A stretch of 64,000 nucleotides of DNA from Ahrensia sp. (GCA_002706335.1 PAKZ01000043.1:62001-126000); one strand, 5' to 3'; counted from the stretch's first letter, positions 9,126 to 19,037 are shown. Program-made: numbers and translations. Notes: generated by a model from the letters alone, not told the origin.

Positions 9126-10951
9126 GGGGTTTGTTTCTCCTCCTCGGCGGCGGGCTCTTCGTCCGTCGCGGTATTGATCACCTTCGCCTCGCGGCGCGGC
9201 TTGGTCAGCGGTTCCGGCGTGACCGGGCGGGTGTGCAGCATGTGGCCGCCCGCGAAGATGCCCTCGGCCTGCTGGATGCGCAGCCGCTCGGCGTCGCGTT
9301 TTTCCACGTCTTCGGCGATGGCGCGCGCCAGATCCTGCGCGGAACCCAGGGCTTCAAGGGTGCGCTGACCGAATTCGAGGCCGGACTTGAAGGTCTCGCG
9401 CATCTCGTAATCGACGCCGCGCGCTCTCAGTTCCAGCGTATGAGCGCGGTCGTAGGATCGCACGAACAGCTTCGCATCGGGATATTCCGACTGGACGAGA
9501 TCGACGATCTTGTCGGTGATCTCCTTCTTGTGGGTGCAGACGGCGACGATCTTGGCGCGCTTGATACCCGCGGCCTCAAGCACATCCTTGCGGGTGCCAT
9601 CGCCGAAGTAGATGCGAAAGCCGAAAGTCTGCGCCGAGCGGACCCGGTCGACCGAATGATCAATGATGGTGACATCGGAGCCGCCGGCGAGTAGGATCTG
9701 CGAGGCGATCTGGCCGAAGCGCGAGAAGCCGACCATCAGAACGTCGGCGCCCGCGCCGTCAAAGTCCTCGTCCATCTCCTCCTGCGCCTCCTCGCGCACA
9801 AGAAACCGCCCGGCCATAACACTGAGCGGTGTCAGGGCCATGGAAAGCGTCACGACGGAGACGAGCAGCGACGCCATGGCGCTGTCGAAGACGCCCAGCG
9901 CCACCGCCGCGGAAAACAGGACGAAGCCGAACTCGCCGCCCTGCGGCAGGATCAGCGCGGTGCGTACCGAGACCTCGTGATCCGAGCCGAACAGGCGGCA
10001 CAGCACATAGATGATCGCCGCCTTGACGGCCATCAGGATCGGTACGGCCACAAGGATCGCCAGCCAGTTGTCGACGATCACCGGCAGGTTGAGCGACATG
10101 CCGATCGCCATGAAGAAGAGGCCGAGCAAGAGCCCGCGGAACGGCTCGATATCGGCTTCCAGTTCGTGTCGATAGGAGGATTCAGCCAGCATCACACCGG
10201 CGATGAAGGCCCCCATCGCCATCGACAGGCCGGCGACCTGCATCAGCAAGGCAGACCCGATGACCACGAGAAGCGCGGCCGCGATCATCGCCTCGCGCGC
10301 GCCGGTGCGGGCGATGATCTGGAACAGCGGATTGAGAGCGTAGCGTCCCGCGATGACCAGCGCCGCCACGGCGACGATAGCGATCATGAAATCTGCAAGA
10401 GCGTTACCGCCAACATCGGGTGCGCTCGATGCGACGAAGGGCAACACCGCAAGAAGCGGCACGATGGCGAGATCCTGGAAGAGCAGGATCGCAAATGATT
10501 TTCGGCCGTGGCGGCGGTTGATCTCACCGCGTTCTTCCAGAACCTGCAAGGCGAAAGCCGTCGAGGACAGGGCCAGACCGAAGCCGATCACGACGGACGC
10601 GCCGAAATCGAAACCCGGTATCGCCATCGCCAGCGCAGTGAGGGCGATGCCGGTCAAAACGACCTGGGTGAGGCCGAGGCCGAATATGTCGCGCCGCAGC
10701 TCCCAGAGCCGCGACGGTTTGATTTCGAGTCCGATGACGAAAAGCAGAAAGACAACCCCGAGTTCGGCGACGTTGAGGATCTCCTCACTCTCCGTGATCA
10801 TCCGCCCGATCGGTCCTATGACGATGCCGGCGGCGAGATAACCGAGAACTGTGCCGAGCCCGATTCGCTTGAACAAAGGCGCTGCGACCACGGCGCCGCC
10901 CAGCAGCATCACCGCCTCGACATAAAAATCCGGGGTCGCACCGCCCGCCAT
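9122..10951 (-). CDS. Kef-type K+/H+ antiporter (CPA2) with RCK/TrkA-N domain
   Basis: 609-residue inner-membrane protein. The N-terminal two-thirds is a Na+/H+-exchanger (CPA2) domain with about twelve membrane segments. The cytoplasmic C-terminus begins near DVLMVGFSRFGQIASQ, a Rossmann GxGxxG-like RCK_N nucleotide-binding domain. Its likely role is potassium efflux in exchange for protons under electrophile or pH stress. The open frame extends 19 codons upstream, but the ATG at 10951 (MAGGATPDFY) is preceded by AGGGAG at good spacing and starts the conserved region, so I use it. It heads the minus-strand run with the VOC and MATE genes. A second homologue lies at 62132-63997. Confidence 0.93.
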   Translation of the reverse strand: MAGGATPDFYVEAVMLLGGAVVAAPLFKRIGLGTVLGYLAAGIVIGPIGRMITESEEILNVAELGVVFLLFVIGLEIKPSRLWELRRDIFGLGLTQVVLTGIALTALAMAIPGFDFGASVVIGFGLALSSTAFALQVLEERGEINRRHGRKSFAILLFQDLAIVPLLAVLPFVASSAPDVGGNALADFMIAIVAVAALVIAGRYALNPLFQIIARTGAREAMIAAALLVVIGSALLMQVAGLSMAMGAFIAGVMLAESSYRHELEADIEPFRGLLLGLFFMAIGMSLNLPVIVDNWLAILVAVPILMAVKAAIIYVLCRLFGSDHEVSVRTALILPQGGEFGFVLFSAAVALGVFDSAMASLLVSVVTLSMALTPLSVMAGRFLVREEAQEEMDEDFDGAGADVLMVGFSRFGQIASQILLAGGSDVTIIDHSVDRVRSAQTFGFRIYFGDGTRKDVLEAAGIKRAKIVAVCTHKKEITDKIVDLVQSEYPDAKLFVRSYDRAHTLELRARGVDYEMRETFKSGLEFGQRTLEALGSAQDLARAIAEDVEKRDAERLRIQQAEGIFAGGHMLHTRPVTPEPLTKPRREAKVINTATDEEPAAEEEKQTP

Positions 10952-11057
10952 CTGTATCTCCCTGAACCGAAACCGGGATCGCGTCTTGATGCCGGACGCC
11001 CCGGGCAATACATGAAAGCCGAAAGCCTTACCGGTTTCCTGCCCTTTCTAAGCGCTT

Positions 11058-11073
11058 TTTGCTGCGCAGCAAA
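11058..11073. promoter_or_regulatory. 16-base perfect palindrome in the kef/pmbA divergent region
   Basis: TTTGCTGCGCAGCAAA is its own reverse complement. It lies 24 bases before the pmbA start and 107 bases before the divergent antiporter start. It could be a dimeric-regulator operator. There is no T-run, so it is not a terminator. Confidence 0.4.
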
Positions 11074-11096
11074 CCGGCCAGCCACTCGGAGATTTC

Positions 11097-12434
11097 ATGA
11101 CAGACCAGACCCAGTCACTGATCGACCGCGCCGCTTCCCTCGTGGAAGCCGCAAAACGGGCAGGGGCCGACGCGGCCGACGCCGTCGTGGTCCGGTCGCG
11201 TTCCAAGAGCGTCTCGGTGCGGCTCGGCAAGGTGGAAGGCACGGACGCCTCGGAAAGCGACGACTTCTCGCTGCGCGTCTTTGTCGGATCTAAGGTCGCG
11301 AGCGTCTCTGCCAACATAGCCGGCGATGCCGACAATCTCGCCGAGAGAGCCGTCGCCATGGCGAAGGTCTCGCCGGAGGACAAGTTCAACACGCTGGCCC
11401 CGGAAGACCGCCTGGCCCGCGATTTCCCCGATCTCGACCTCTATGACGACACCGAGATTTTCGCCGAACAGATGGCTGCGGACGCGCTGGCGATGGAAGA
11501 GGCGGCGCGCGCCGTGCCGGGTGTGACGAATTCTTCGGGTGCAGGCGTGTCGGCCGGATCGGGCGGGCTGGTGCTCGTCACCTCGCATGGATTTTCCGGC
11601 GCCTATCGCCGTTCCCGCTACTCCCGCTCCGCCAGCGTCATAGCCGGGGAGGGCACGGCCATGGAGCGCGATTACGAATTCTCCTCGAAGCTCTTTTTTG
11701 CCGATCTGCGAGCGCCGGAGGAAATCGGCCGTGAGGCCGGAGAGCGTACGGTGCGCCGGGTGAATCCGCGCAAGGCCGCGACGGGCACGGTGACCTGCGT
11801 TTTCGATCCGCGCGTTGCGCGCGGCATGCTCGGCCATCTCGGCGGCGCGATCAACGGCGCTTCGGTCGCCCGCAAGACGAGCTTCCTGCGCGACAAGATG
11901 GGCCAACAGATCGCCAATCCGGCGATCACGGTCATCGACGAACCGATGCGCCGCCGCGGCCAGGGCTCGCGCCCATTCGACGGCGAGGGCGTTCAGGGCG
12001 ACACGCTGACCATGGTCGGCGAGGGCGTTCTGAACCACTGGTTCCTGTCCACCTCGATCGCCAACGAACTGGGCCTGCAGACAAATGGGCGCGGCGCGCG
12101 CTCCGGCACCTCGGTCTCCGCATCCTCGACCAATCTGTCGCTCGAACCCGGAAACCGGTCGCCCGAGGACATGATCCGCGAGATCGGCGAAGGTTTCTAT
12201 GTCACCGAAGTGTTCGGACAGGGCGTCAATATGGTGACCGGCGAATATTCGCGCGGCGCATCGGGCTTCTGGATCGAGAATGGCGAAATCGCCTATCCGG
12301 TGTCGGAGGTGACGATCGCCTCCAATCTCAAGGACATGTTCATGCGGATGTTGCCGGCCAGTGATATGGACCGTGATTTCGCCACGGCGTCGCCGACGCT
12401 TGTCATCGAGGGCATGACCCTCGCCGGGCAATAA
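11097..12434 (+). CDS. pmbA: TldD/PmbA family metalloprotease PmbA
   Basis: 445-residue member of the U62 family. PmbA (TldE) pairs with TldD to form a metalloprotease that degrades unfolded or modified peptides and matures some RiPPs; PmbA itself lacks the metal site. The N-terminus (SLVEAAKRAGADAADAVVVRS, shortened here) and the SRGASGFWIENGE region near the C-terminus are characteristic. TldD is not in this window. It is the first gene of the plus-strand block leading to lpxK; the phosphatase gene starts 7 bases after its stop. Confidence 0.93.
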   Translation: MTDQTQSLIDRAASLVEAAKRAGADAADAVVVRSRSKSVSVRLGKVEGTDASESDDFSLRVFVGSKVASVSANIAGDADNLAERAVAMAKVSPEDKFNTLAPEDRLARDFPDLDLYDDTEIFAEQMAADALAMEEAARAVPGVTNSSGAGVSAGSGGLVLVTSHGFSGAYRRSRYSRSASVIAGEGTAMERDYEFSSKLFFADLRAPEEIGREAGERTVRRVNPRKAATGTVTCVFDPRVARGMLGHLGGAINGASVARKTSFLRDKMGQQIANPAITVIDEPMRRRGQGSRPFDGEGVQGDTLTMVGEGVLNHWFLSTSIANELGLQTNGRGARSGTSVSASSTNLSLEPGNRSPEDMIREIGEGFYVTEVFGQGVNMVTGEYSRGASGFWIENGEIAYPVSEVTIASNLKDMFMRMLPASDMDRDFATASPTLVIEGMTLAGQ

Positions 12435-12441
12435 CAAAACC

Positions 12442-13269
12442 GTGGCGAACGCACCCGAAACTGCCAGCGGTCGCGCCTCTGTCGCTGAGGACCTCGCCCT
12501 GATCCGCGACGCTGCAGAGGAAGCCGGTCGGATCGCGCTCTCCTATTTTCACGGCCACCGGGAAATGGATGTGCGCATGAAGGGCGGCAATTCGCCGGTC
12601 AGCGCCGGCGACCTCGCCGCAGACACCTATTTGCGCAAGGTCCTGATGACCGCCCGGCCGGACTATGGGTGGCTGTCCGAGGAAAGCGCCGACATCTCGC
12701 AAACCCGCCGGCAGACCGCGCCGCGCAGTTTCATCGTCGATCCGATCGACGGAACCCGCGCCTTCATTGACGGGCGCGATATCTGGTGCGTGTCAATTGG
12801 TATTGTCGAGGACGAGAAGCCGATCGCGGGCGTATTGGAATGCCCGGCGCTTCGCGAACGCTACTGGGCGTCGGCGGGCGGCGGTGCGTTCAAGGATGGT
12901 CGCCGGCTCTCTGTCACGGGGTCGCGCGCGCAACCCGTCGTCGCCGCGCCGCCCAAGGCGGAACCGCAGCTCGAACGGGCCTTTCCGGGCGGTTACATAA
13001 GGCGCGGGCATATCCCGTCGCTGGCCTATCGTATCGCGATGGTCGCAGACGGCGCGCTGGACGCGACACTGGTCAAGCCGAGATCGCATGACTGGGATAT
13101 CGCGGCCGCTGTCGTGATCCTCAATGAGGCCGGCGCGCGTCTGACCGACATGGAGGGGGCCCGTGTGACGCTGAACGGCGAGGATATCGTCAAGCCGGCC
13201 ATGATGGCCGGATCACCGCGCACGCTAGAGGCAATGTTCGGTGTTGTGACGGCGCGAGCATTCGGTTAA
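12442..13269 (+). CDS. cysQ: inositol monophosphatase-superfamily phosphatase, CysQ-like (3'(2'),5'-bisphosphate nucleotidase)
   Basis: Mg-dependent phosphatase of the FIG superfamily. The metal ligands are visible in WLSEES (Glu), in DPIDGTRAF (Asp, Asp) and in SHDWDIAAA (Asp). The 275-residue length fits CysQ, which hydrolyses 3'-phosphoadenosine 5'-phosphate, but an inositol or other sugar phosphate cannot be excluded. Translation starts at a GTG (12442), 7 bases past the pmbA stop; no closer ATG exists before the conserved helix. Confidence 0.85.
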   Translation: MANAPETASGRASVAEDLALIRDAAEEAGRIALSYFHGHREMDVRMKGGNSPVSAGDLAADTYLRKVLMTARPDYGWLSEESADISQTRRQTAPRSFIVDPIDGTRAFIDGRDIWCVSIGIVEDEKPIAGVLECPALRERYWASAGGGAFKDGRRLSVTGSRAQPVVAAPPKAEPQLERAFPGGYIRRGHIPSLAYRIAMVADGALDATLVKPRSHDWDIAAAVVILNEAGARLTDMEGARVTLNGEDIVKPAMMAGSPRTLEAMFGVVTARAFG

Positions 13270-13317
13270 GCACCCCAAGAACTTGCATGAATCTCACAGT
13301 GAGAGGGTATCGCAGCC

Positions 13318-13557
13318 ATGGCTGATCATGAAGAAGACAAGCAACTGTTGCATCTCGTCTTCGGCGGCGAACTGGAGTCGCTCGACAGCACGCGTTTCCG
13401 CGATTTGAACGATCTCGACATCGTCGGTGTGTTTCCCAACTACAAGACGGCGGAAGCCGCGTGGAGGGCCAAGGCCCAGCAAACCGTCGATAATGCGCAT
13501 ATGCGCTATTATGTCGTGCATCTCCATCGCCTGCTCGATCCCGAAAAGGACACATAA
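13318..13557 (+). CDS. DUF4170 family small protein
   Basis: 79-residue acidic-to-neutral soluble protein, all of it one DUF4170 domain (LLHLVFGGELESLDSTRF, shortened; ends RYYVVHLHRLLDP). No catalytic residues are known to me. It lies between the CysQ-like phosphatase and the LPS genes, and I recall its being found at the same place in other Hyphomicrobiales. GAGAGG about 10 bases upstream is the ribosome site. The function is unknown. Confidence 0.85.
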   Translation: MADHEEDKQLLHLVFGGELESLDSTRFRDLNDLDIVGVFPNYKTAEAAWRAKAQQTVDNAHMRYYVVHLHRLLDPEKDT

Positions 13558-13664
13558 ACGTGATTGACGGAGCGCCGAAGGGTTGCACGCGCGTCTGTCG
13601 CGGCGACCTGGCATCGGCCGAACCGGCCCGATAGCAGCCCTATCGATCCGATCCGCGGTAACAG

Positions 13665-14444
13665 ATGACAGGCATCGAGATAACGACGAGAAAAACAATA
13701 GGGCGATCGTCCTGGCCGCTTCGAAAGCGCCTTTGGGTCAAGCTGCGCGCGCGGCTGGTGACATCCGATCGCATGATGTCCGTACTTGCGGGACTGGTCG
13801 TTGCCTATATCCGCCTCGTCTACAAGAGCAACCGGCTGGTCGAGTTCGACGAGCAGCGCGCCGACAGGCTGCTTGCGGAACATGCGCCGGTGATCGTGAC
13901 ATGCTGGCACGGCCAGCATTTCATCGCGCCGATGTTCACCCGCGGCGGCGAACCGTCCGTCGCCATGGTGTCGCGCAGCAAGGATGCCGAGCTCAATGCG
14001 CGCGTGGTCGAGAAGCTGGGCTTCGAGACGGTGCGCGCTTCGGGCGGCCGCGCCTCGGCCCGAATGGCCAACAAGGGCGCCGTTCGCGGCATCCTCGCCT
14101 TGCGCGAAAAATTGAGGGCCGGTCACTCCGTTTTTATGATGGCCGATATCCCGCACGGCACGCCCCGCGAGGCGGGTCTCGGCATCGTCTCCATCGCCCG
14201 CTTCACCGGGGCTCCGATCGTCCCGATCGCCTATGCGTCCTCGCGCCGCCATGTCTTTCAAAAAGCGTGGGACAAGGCTGTCATGAATCTCCCCTTCGGC
14301 CGGGCCGCGCTCTATTTTGGCGATCCGATCCGCGTGCCCCCCGACGCGGATGACGCCAAATTAGAGGAACTCAGGCTGGAACTGCAGAACGCGCTCAACA
14401 GCCTGCTCGACAAGGCCCATGCGACCGTGGATGCGCCCGCATGA
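13665..14444 (+). CDS. lysophospholipid acyltransferase-like protein (DUF374)
   Basis: 259-residue protein of the DUF374 family, related to PlsC/LpxL-type acyltransferases. A hydrophobic N-terminal segment (MMSVLAGLVVAYIRLVY) probably anchors it to the inner membrane. CWHGQHFIAPMF stands where the acyltransferase His motif is expected, and DIPHGTPREAGLG corresponds to a downstream acceptor-binding motif. Its stop overlaps the waaA start by 4 bases, tying it to lipid A/Kdo assembly; an acyl transfer to a lipid A precursor is the likely role, by inference. The upstream 107 bases show no clear promoter. Confidence 0.85.
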   Translation: MTGIEITTRKTIGRSSWPLRKRLWVKLRARLVTSDRMMSVLAGLVVAYIRLVYKSNRLVEFDEQRADRLLAEHAPVIVTCWHGQHFIAPMFTRGGEPSVAMVSRSKDAELNARVVEKLGFETVRASGGRASARMANKGAVRGILALREKLRAGHSVFMMADIPHGTPREAGLGIVSIARFTGAPIVPIAYASSRRHVFQKAWDKAVMNLPFGRAALYFGDPIRVPPDADDAKLEELRLELQNALNSLLDKAHATVDAPA

Positions 14445-15820
14445 GCGAGATGTGGGCACGTACCGCGCTACAGACCTATCGCTGGCTGGGTGCCGCGATC
14501 TACCCCTTCATGGGCACCTATGTCGCCCTGCGCATGACGCGCGGCAAGGAAGAGCGCGGTCGCCGTCATGAGAGATACGGCTACAGCAAGCTCGAGAGAC
14601 CCGACGGTCCGCTGATCTGGGTCCACGCTGCCAGCGTCGGCGAGACGGGTGCGGTTTCGAGCCTGATCCAGAAGATCCGCGCGCTCGGCATCAACGTGAT
14701 CCTGACGACGGGCACGGTTACCTCGGCAAGCTTCGCGCGCGACCGCTTCGGCCCCGACATCCTGCACCAATATGTCCCCCTCGACATGAAGCCGGCCGTC
14801 AGCCGTTTCCTCAATCACTGGCAGCCGGATCTGGCGATCTTCGCGGAATCCGAGATCTGGCCGATGACGATCCTGGAACTTGGCGCGAGGCGCATTCCCC
14901 AGGTCCTCATCAATGGCCGTATGTCCGACCGCTCCTTCCGGCGTTGGAAGAAACGCATCGCGCTCGCCGAATCGCTGTTCGAGAATCTCTCCCATGTCGC
15001 GGCGCAGACCGAACAGGACGGCGAGCGGTTCTCTGCGCTGGGCGCGCGTCCCGTCACCGTGACCGGCAATCTGAAGGCGGATGTTGGCGTGCCACCCGTC
15101 GACGAGGTCGATCTTCGGCGTCTGACGTCGGCGATTGGCGACCGGGCGCGCTGGGCAGCGATTTCGACCCATGACGGCGAAGAACTGGCCGCGGCGCGAG
15201 TCCACAAGGCGCTGTCCAAGTACCGGCCCGGCTTGTTGACCATCATCGTGCCGCGCCACCCCGACCGAACCCCCGGCTTGAAAAAGGCCCTGGAGGATCG
15301 CGGCCTTGGGGTCGCCTGTCGCAGCAGCGGCGATCCCGTGACGCCCGCAACCGACATATTCCTCGGCGACACGATCGGCGAGATGGGCCTCTATCTGCGC
15401 CTGACCGACATCGCCTTCGTCGGAAAGTCGCTTATCGGCGAGGGCGGCCAGAACCCGCTCGAACCGGCGATGCTCGGCACGGCGATCCTGAGCGGGCCTA
15501 ATGTGTCGGCCTTTACCGAGGCTTATGAAAGGCTGACCGAGGCCCGCGGCGCGCGCATCGTCGAAGACGAGGCGACACTCGCCAAGACAGTGCACCACCT
15601 TTTGTCGCAACCCAAGGTCTGCGAGGCCATGGCGCGCGCCGGAGCTCGCGTGGTCGACGAGATGGGCGGCGCGCTCAACCGGACCTGGCAGGCGCTTGAT
15701 CCCTATATCCACCCTTTACGCGTGCAGGCGGCCCTGCGCAGCGACGGCCCCGAATTCCGTCCATCGTCCAGCACGTCGGGCGTCGGACCCGCTCGAAGGA
15801 GCGCACTTGGCTGGAAGTGA
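14441..15820 (+). CDS. waaA: 3-deoxy-D-manno-octulosonic acid (Kdo) transferase
   Basis: Transfers Kdo from CMP-Kdo to the lipid IVA precursor on the cytoplasmic face of the inner membrane. Typical features are the N-terminal membrane anchor, LIWVHAASVGE, FAESEIWP (catalytic Glu region) and the C-terminal glycosyltransferase half containing GGQNPLEPAMLG. The 459-residue length is slightly above the usual 420-440 because of a Ser/Pro-rich tail after residue about 425. The tail overlaps the lpxK start by 14 bases. Confidence 0.95.
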   Translation: MSEMWARTALQTYRWLGAAIYPFMGTYVALRMTRGKEERGRRHERYGYSKLERPDGPLIWVHAASVGETGAVSSLIQKIRALGINVILTTGTVTSASFARDRFGPDILHQYVPLDMKPAVSRFLNHWQPDLAIFAESEIWPMTILELGARRIPQVLINGRMSDRSFRRWKKRIALAESLFENLSHVAAQTEQDGERFSALGARPVTVTGNLKADVGVPPVDEVDLRRLTSAIGDRARWAAISTHDGEELAAARVHKALSKYRPGLLTIIVPRHPDRTPGLKKALEDRGLGVACRSSGDPVTPATDIFLGDTIGEMGLYLRLTDIAFVGKSLIGEGGQNPLEPAMLGTAILSGPNVSAFTEAYERLTEARGARIVEDEATLAKTVHHLLSQPKVCEAMARAGARVVDEMGGALNRTWQALDPYIHPLRVQAALRSDGPEFRPSSSTSGVGPARRSALGWK

Positions 15821-16859
15821 GGCGCCGCCTTTCTGGTTCCGTGAGAAGGGCTGGGCGGCCTATAGCCTGGCACCCTTGGGCTGGGTATACGGCGCCGCCG
15901 CGCGCTGGCGGATGGATAACGCCAAGCCGTTCGAGGTCATGGCGCCGGTCATGTGCATCGGCAATCTCACCGTCGGCGGTTCGGGCAAGACGCCGACGGC
16001 CATCGCCATCGCGAAGGCGGTCCGGGAGGAAGGCTATACGCCGGGCTTCCTGACGCGCGGCTATGGCGGCTCGCATCCCGGTCCGCATCTTGTCGACCTG
16101 GAACATGACACGGCGAGTGCGGTTGGCGACGAGCCGCTGTTGCTGGCGCGTGTCGCGCCGACAATCGTGTCGCGCAATCGCGCGGCCGGGGCAAGAAAGC
16201 TCCTGGAACACGGCGTCGACTTTATCGTCATGGATGACGGCTTCCAGAGCCGGAAGGTCTATTTCGACTATGCGCTGATCGCGCTCGACGCCCGGCGCGG
16301 CCTCGGCAATGGCTCGATCATTCCCGCGGGCCCGCTGCGCGCGCCTGTGATCGACCAGATGCGCCATGCCGACGCTCTTCTGAGGATCGGCGACGGCGCC
16401 GGGGGCGTCGCGGTCGTGCGGGCGGCGGCGCGGGCGGCAAAGCCCGTGCTGCGCGCCGATCTCGTACCGCACAAGCTGGACGGGCTCGAAAACGCAAAGC
16501 TTCTGGCCTTTTCGGGGATTGGCGATCCGACCAAGTTCTTCGACACGCTGGAGGGCGCCGGTTATACGATCGCGTCGCGCCGCTCTTTCGGCGATCATCA
16601 TGCCTTTACGGATGCCGACGCCGAGGAACTGCTCGACCGCGCGCGTGCCGAGGATCTGGTTCCGGTGACGACGGAAAAGGATGCCGTTCGGCTCAGCCGG
16701 CTGAACGGGCCGATCGCGGAACTGAAGAAAATGACCCGGGTGCTGCCGGTCGATCTCGTTTTCGAAAACCAGGTCGCACTGAAAGACCTGATCGCAGATG
16801 TGGCCAGGCGCTATCACAAGCGCCGGATCAGCCGTCCGGCGGTCAGTTCCGATCCATGA
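15807..16859 (+). CDS. lpxK: tetraacyldisaccharide 4'-kinase LpxK
   Basis: Phosphorylates the 4' position of the lipid A disaccharide. The P-loop is GNLTVGGSGKTPTA, followed by TRGYGG and the MDDGFQ motif. The frame is open from 15696, but homologues begin with SEAPPFW-type sequence. Here that follows a TTG at 15807 with GAAGGA six bases upstream, so I take TTG as the start, giving 350 residues and a 14-base overlap with waaA. The end overlaps the opposite-strand DUF2093 gene by 17 bases. Confidence 0.93.
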   Translation: MAGSEAPPFWFREKGWAAYSLAPLGWVYGAAARWRMDNAKPFEVMAPVMCIGNLTVGGSGKTPTAIAIAKAVREEGYTPGFLTRGYGGSHPGPHLVDLEHDTASAVGDEPLLLARVAPTIVSRNRAAGARKLLEHGVDFIVMDDGFQSRKVYFDYALIALDARRGLGNGSIIPAGPLRAPVIDQMRHADALLRIGDGAGGVAVVRAAARAAKPVLRADLVPHKLDGLENAKLLAFSGIGDPTKFFDTLEGAGYTIASRRSFGDHHAFTDADAEELLDRARAEDLVPVTTEKDAVRLSRLNGPIAELKKMTRVLPVDLVFENQVALKDLIADVARRYHKRRISRPAVSSDP

Positions 16860-17061
16860 ATTCCAGCTCGCGCTTCAGCGACGTCTCGGCGTCGACATAA
16901 GGCTCCTGGCGCTGGACGCTCCAATATTTCAGTTCGTCGAGCGGGATCGGCTTTCCGGTAACCGCGCAGCGCACGAACGTACCCGGCGACAGGACCTGAT
17001 AGTCCGCATCGAGATAGCGAATTTTCGCTTCGGCTGAATTGGGCATGTCGAAGATGTTCAT
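16843..17061 (-). CDS. DUF2093 family protein
   Basis: 72-residue protein matching DUF2093 over its length (AKIRYLDADYQVLSPGTFVRC, shortened; VTGKPIPLDELKYWSV). It includes a small CxVTGxPI-like segment but not enough cysteines for a zinc site. It shares the strand and probably the transcript with neither lpxK (opposite) nor, clearly, mutL, which ends 46 bases downstream on the same strand side. The function is unknown; I recall the position beside lpxK as being common in this order. Confidence 0.85.
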   Translation of the reverse strand: MNIFDMPNSAEAKIRYLDADYQVLSPGTFVRCAVTGKPIPLDELKYWSVQRQEPYVDAETSLKRELEFMDRN

Positions 17062-17107
17062 TGCTCCTTAGCGCCACAAAATCGCGCGGAGGTCAACGCC
17101 CGGCGAA

Positions 17108-18913
17108 TCAGCGCCGGCCGAAAAGCCTCTCGATATCCGTCAGTTTCAGTTCGATGAAGGTCGGTCGGCCATGGTTGCAGGTACCCGATCCTGGTGTCGC
17201 CTCCATCTGCCGCAGCAAGGCGTTCATCTCCTCGCCGCGCAGTCGCCGTCCCGACCGCACCGAGCCGTGGCAGGCCATGGTGGAAGCGACTTTCTCGATA
17301 TTGTCGCGTATGCGCAGCGCGCCGTTTTCTTCCGCCAGATCGTCGGCAAGATCGCGGAGCAGGCCCTGGGCGTCGACTTCGCCGAGAATGGACGGCGTCG
17401 CCCGCACCGCCACCGCTCCGGGGCCGAACCGCTCTATCTCCAGCCCGAACCTTCCCAGCGTCTCGGCCTCCTCGACCAGCCTTTCGACATCCTCGACTGG
17501 CAGGTCAACGATATCGGGCACCAGCAGCATCTGCGAAGGCAGGGCGCGGGCGGCGAGCGCGTTCTTAAGCGCCTCGAAGACGAGACGCTCATGCGCCGCA
17601 TGCTGGTCGACGATGACGAGACTGTCCGCCGTCTGGGCGACGATATAGTTCTCGTGGATCTGCGCGCGGGCGGCGCCGAGCGGATGATCGTCCATCGGCG
17701 TTGCCGGCGCTGCCTGGTCCGCCAGCGCTGCCGACGGCGCGATGCCGGCGAAATCGCGCTGCTCGCGCTCGGAGAGCCCGGATCCGAAATCGAGCGGCTG
17801 GTTGACCGAAGGCCCGGATGGCGAAGGCCGCCAGGATTGCGCGGGACGTGTGATTACGCCCGGCCGGAACGCCGCGGTCATCGCCTCGGCGGCGGATGTC
17901 GAGGCGCGCACGCCTTCGTCGGCGAGCGCCCGGCGGATCGCCGAAATCATCAGTGCGCGCACGAGGCCCGGATCGCGGAAGCGCACTTCCGCCTTGGCCG
18001 GGTGTACATTGACGTCGACGAGGCGCGGATCGACCTCGATGAAGATGGCGCAGACGGCGTGTCGGTCGCGCGGCAGCATGTCGGAATAGGCGCCACGCAG
18101 GGCGCCCGTCAGTTGACGGTCTCGCACCGGCCGTCCGTTGACATGGATGAACTGGTGGTTTGCCGCCGCCCGGTTGAAGGAGGGCAGGCCCGCAAAACCG
18201 GCCAGCCGCACGCCCTCTTTCTCGGCGGCGAGCTCAACCGAATTATCTCGGAAATCGCGTCCGAGGATCTGCGCGATACGCGCGATCAGCGCCTGCGAAT
18301 CCGTCCCGGTCGCCGGCAGTTCCAGGGTCGATCGGTCGGAGCCGGCCAGCGTGAAGGAGACGCTCGGCCAGGACATCGCGATGCGTTTGACCGTTTCCGT
18401 GATCGCATTGGCCTCGGCGCGATCCGATTTCAGGAACTTCAGCCGCGCCGGAACGGTCCGGAAAAGCCCCGTGACCTCGACCATGGTTCCGGGATTGCCT
18501 GCCGCCGGCCTCGGCCCCGACGCTTTGCCGCCGTCGACAACGATTTCGCTGGCCTCACCGCCGTCCCTGGGGCGCGAGCGAATGACGAGCCGCGACACCG
18601 AGCCGATGGACGGCAGCGCCTCGCCACGGAAACCGAGCGTTGCAATCGCGTTCAGGTCGCGTTCGATCTTCGAGGTGCAATGACGCGAAATCGCCAGCGG
18701 CAATTCGTCGGCGCTCATGCCCGATCCGTTGTCGGTGACGCGCATGAGACTCTTGCCGCCGCTGCCGGTGAGGATCTCAATGCGATCCGCGCCGGCGTCG
18801 AGAGCGTTTTCAACAAGTTCCTTGACGACATTGGCCGGTCGCTCGATCCCCTCGCCGGCGGCGATCTGGTCGACGATCGTGTCGTCGAGGCGATGGATTC
18901 GAAGCGGATTCAT
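17108..18913 (-). CDS. mutL: DNA mismatch repair protein MutL (endonuclease type)
   Basis: 601-residue GHKL ATPase that couples MutS recognition to strand incision. The N-terminal ATPase motifs are [24 protein letters not shown] and [10 protein letters not shown]. The C-terminal domain holds the complete endonuclease motif DQHA(X)2E(X)4E ([12 protein letters not shown]), then ACHGSVRSG and CNHGRPT. It is therefore a nicking MutL, as expected outside Dam/MutH bacteria. The frame is open to 19225, but conserved sequence starts with [11 protein letters not shown] at 18913. [11 protein letters not shown] differs slightly from the usual GEVIERP. Confidence 0.95.
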   Translation of the reverse strand: MNPLRIHRLDDTIVDQIAAGEGIERPANVVKELVENALDAGADRIEILTGSGGKSLMRVTDNGSGMSADELPLAISRHCTSKIERDLNAIATLGFRGEALPSIGSVSRLVIRSRPRDGGEASEIVVDGGKASGPRPAAGNPGTMVEVTGLFRTVPARLKFLKSDRAEANAITETVKRIAMSWPSVSFTLAGSDRSTLELPATGTDSQALIARIAQILGRDFRDNSVELAAEKEGVRLAGFAGLPSFNRAAANHQFIHVNGRPVRDRQLTGALRGAYSDMLPRDRHAVCAIFIEVDPRLVDVNVHPAKAEVRFRDPGLVRALMISAIRRALADEGVRASTSAAEAMTAAFRPGVITRPAQSWRPSPSGPSVNQPLDFGSGLSEREQRDFAGIAPSAALADQAAPATPMDDHPLGAARAQIHENYIVAQTADSLVIVDQHAAHERLVFEALKNALAARALPSQMLLVPDIVDLPVEDVERLVEEAETLGRFGLEIERFGPGAVAVRATPSILGEVDAQGLLRDLADDLAEENGALRIRDNIEKVASTMACHGSVRSGRRLRGEEMNALLRQMEATPGSGTCNHGRPTFIELKLTDIERLFGRR

Positions 18914-19007
18914 GGCGCGGATTATAGGCAGCGGGGTGTGCCGGCGAAACGGCGCGCGACGACTTTCAACCGATGGATTTTTATGGGCCCGAAAGCCTTT
19001 CACCATC

Positions 19008-19037
19008 TTGATGCCCAGATGCCGGCATCGATATATT
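19008..19037 (+). promoter_or_regulatory. probable sigma-70 promoter of the DUF442 gene
   Basis: TTGATG at 19008-19013, then a 17- or 18-base spacer, then ATATAT/TATATT at 19031-19037. It stands 25 bases before the ATG at 19063 and close to the only AT-rich stretch of the mutL divergent region. Confidence 0.5.
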
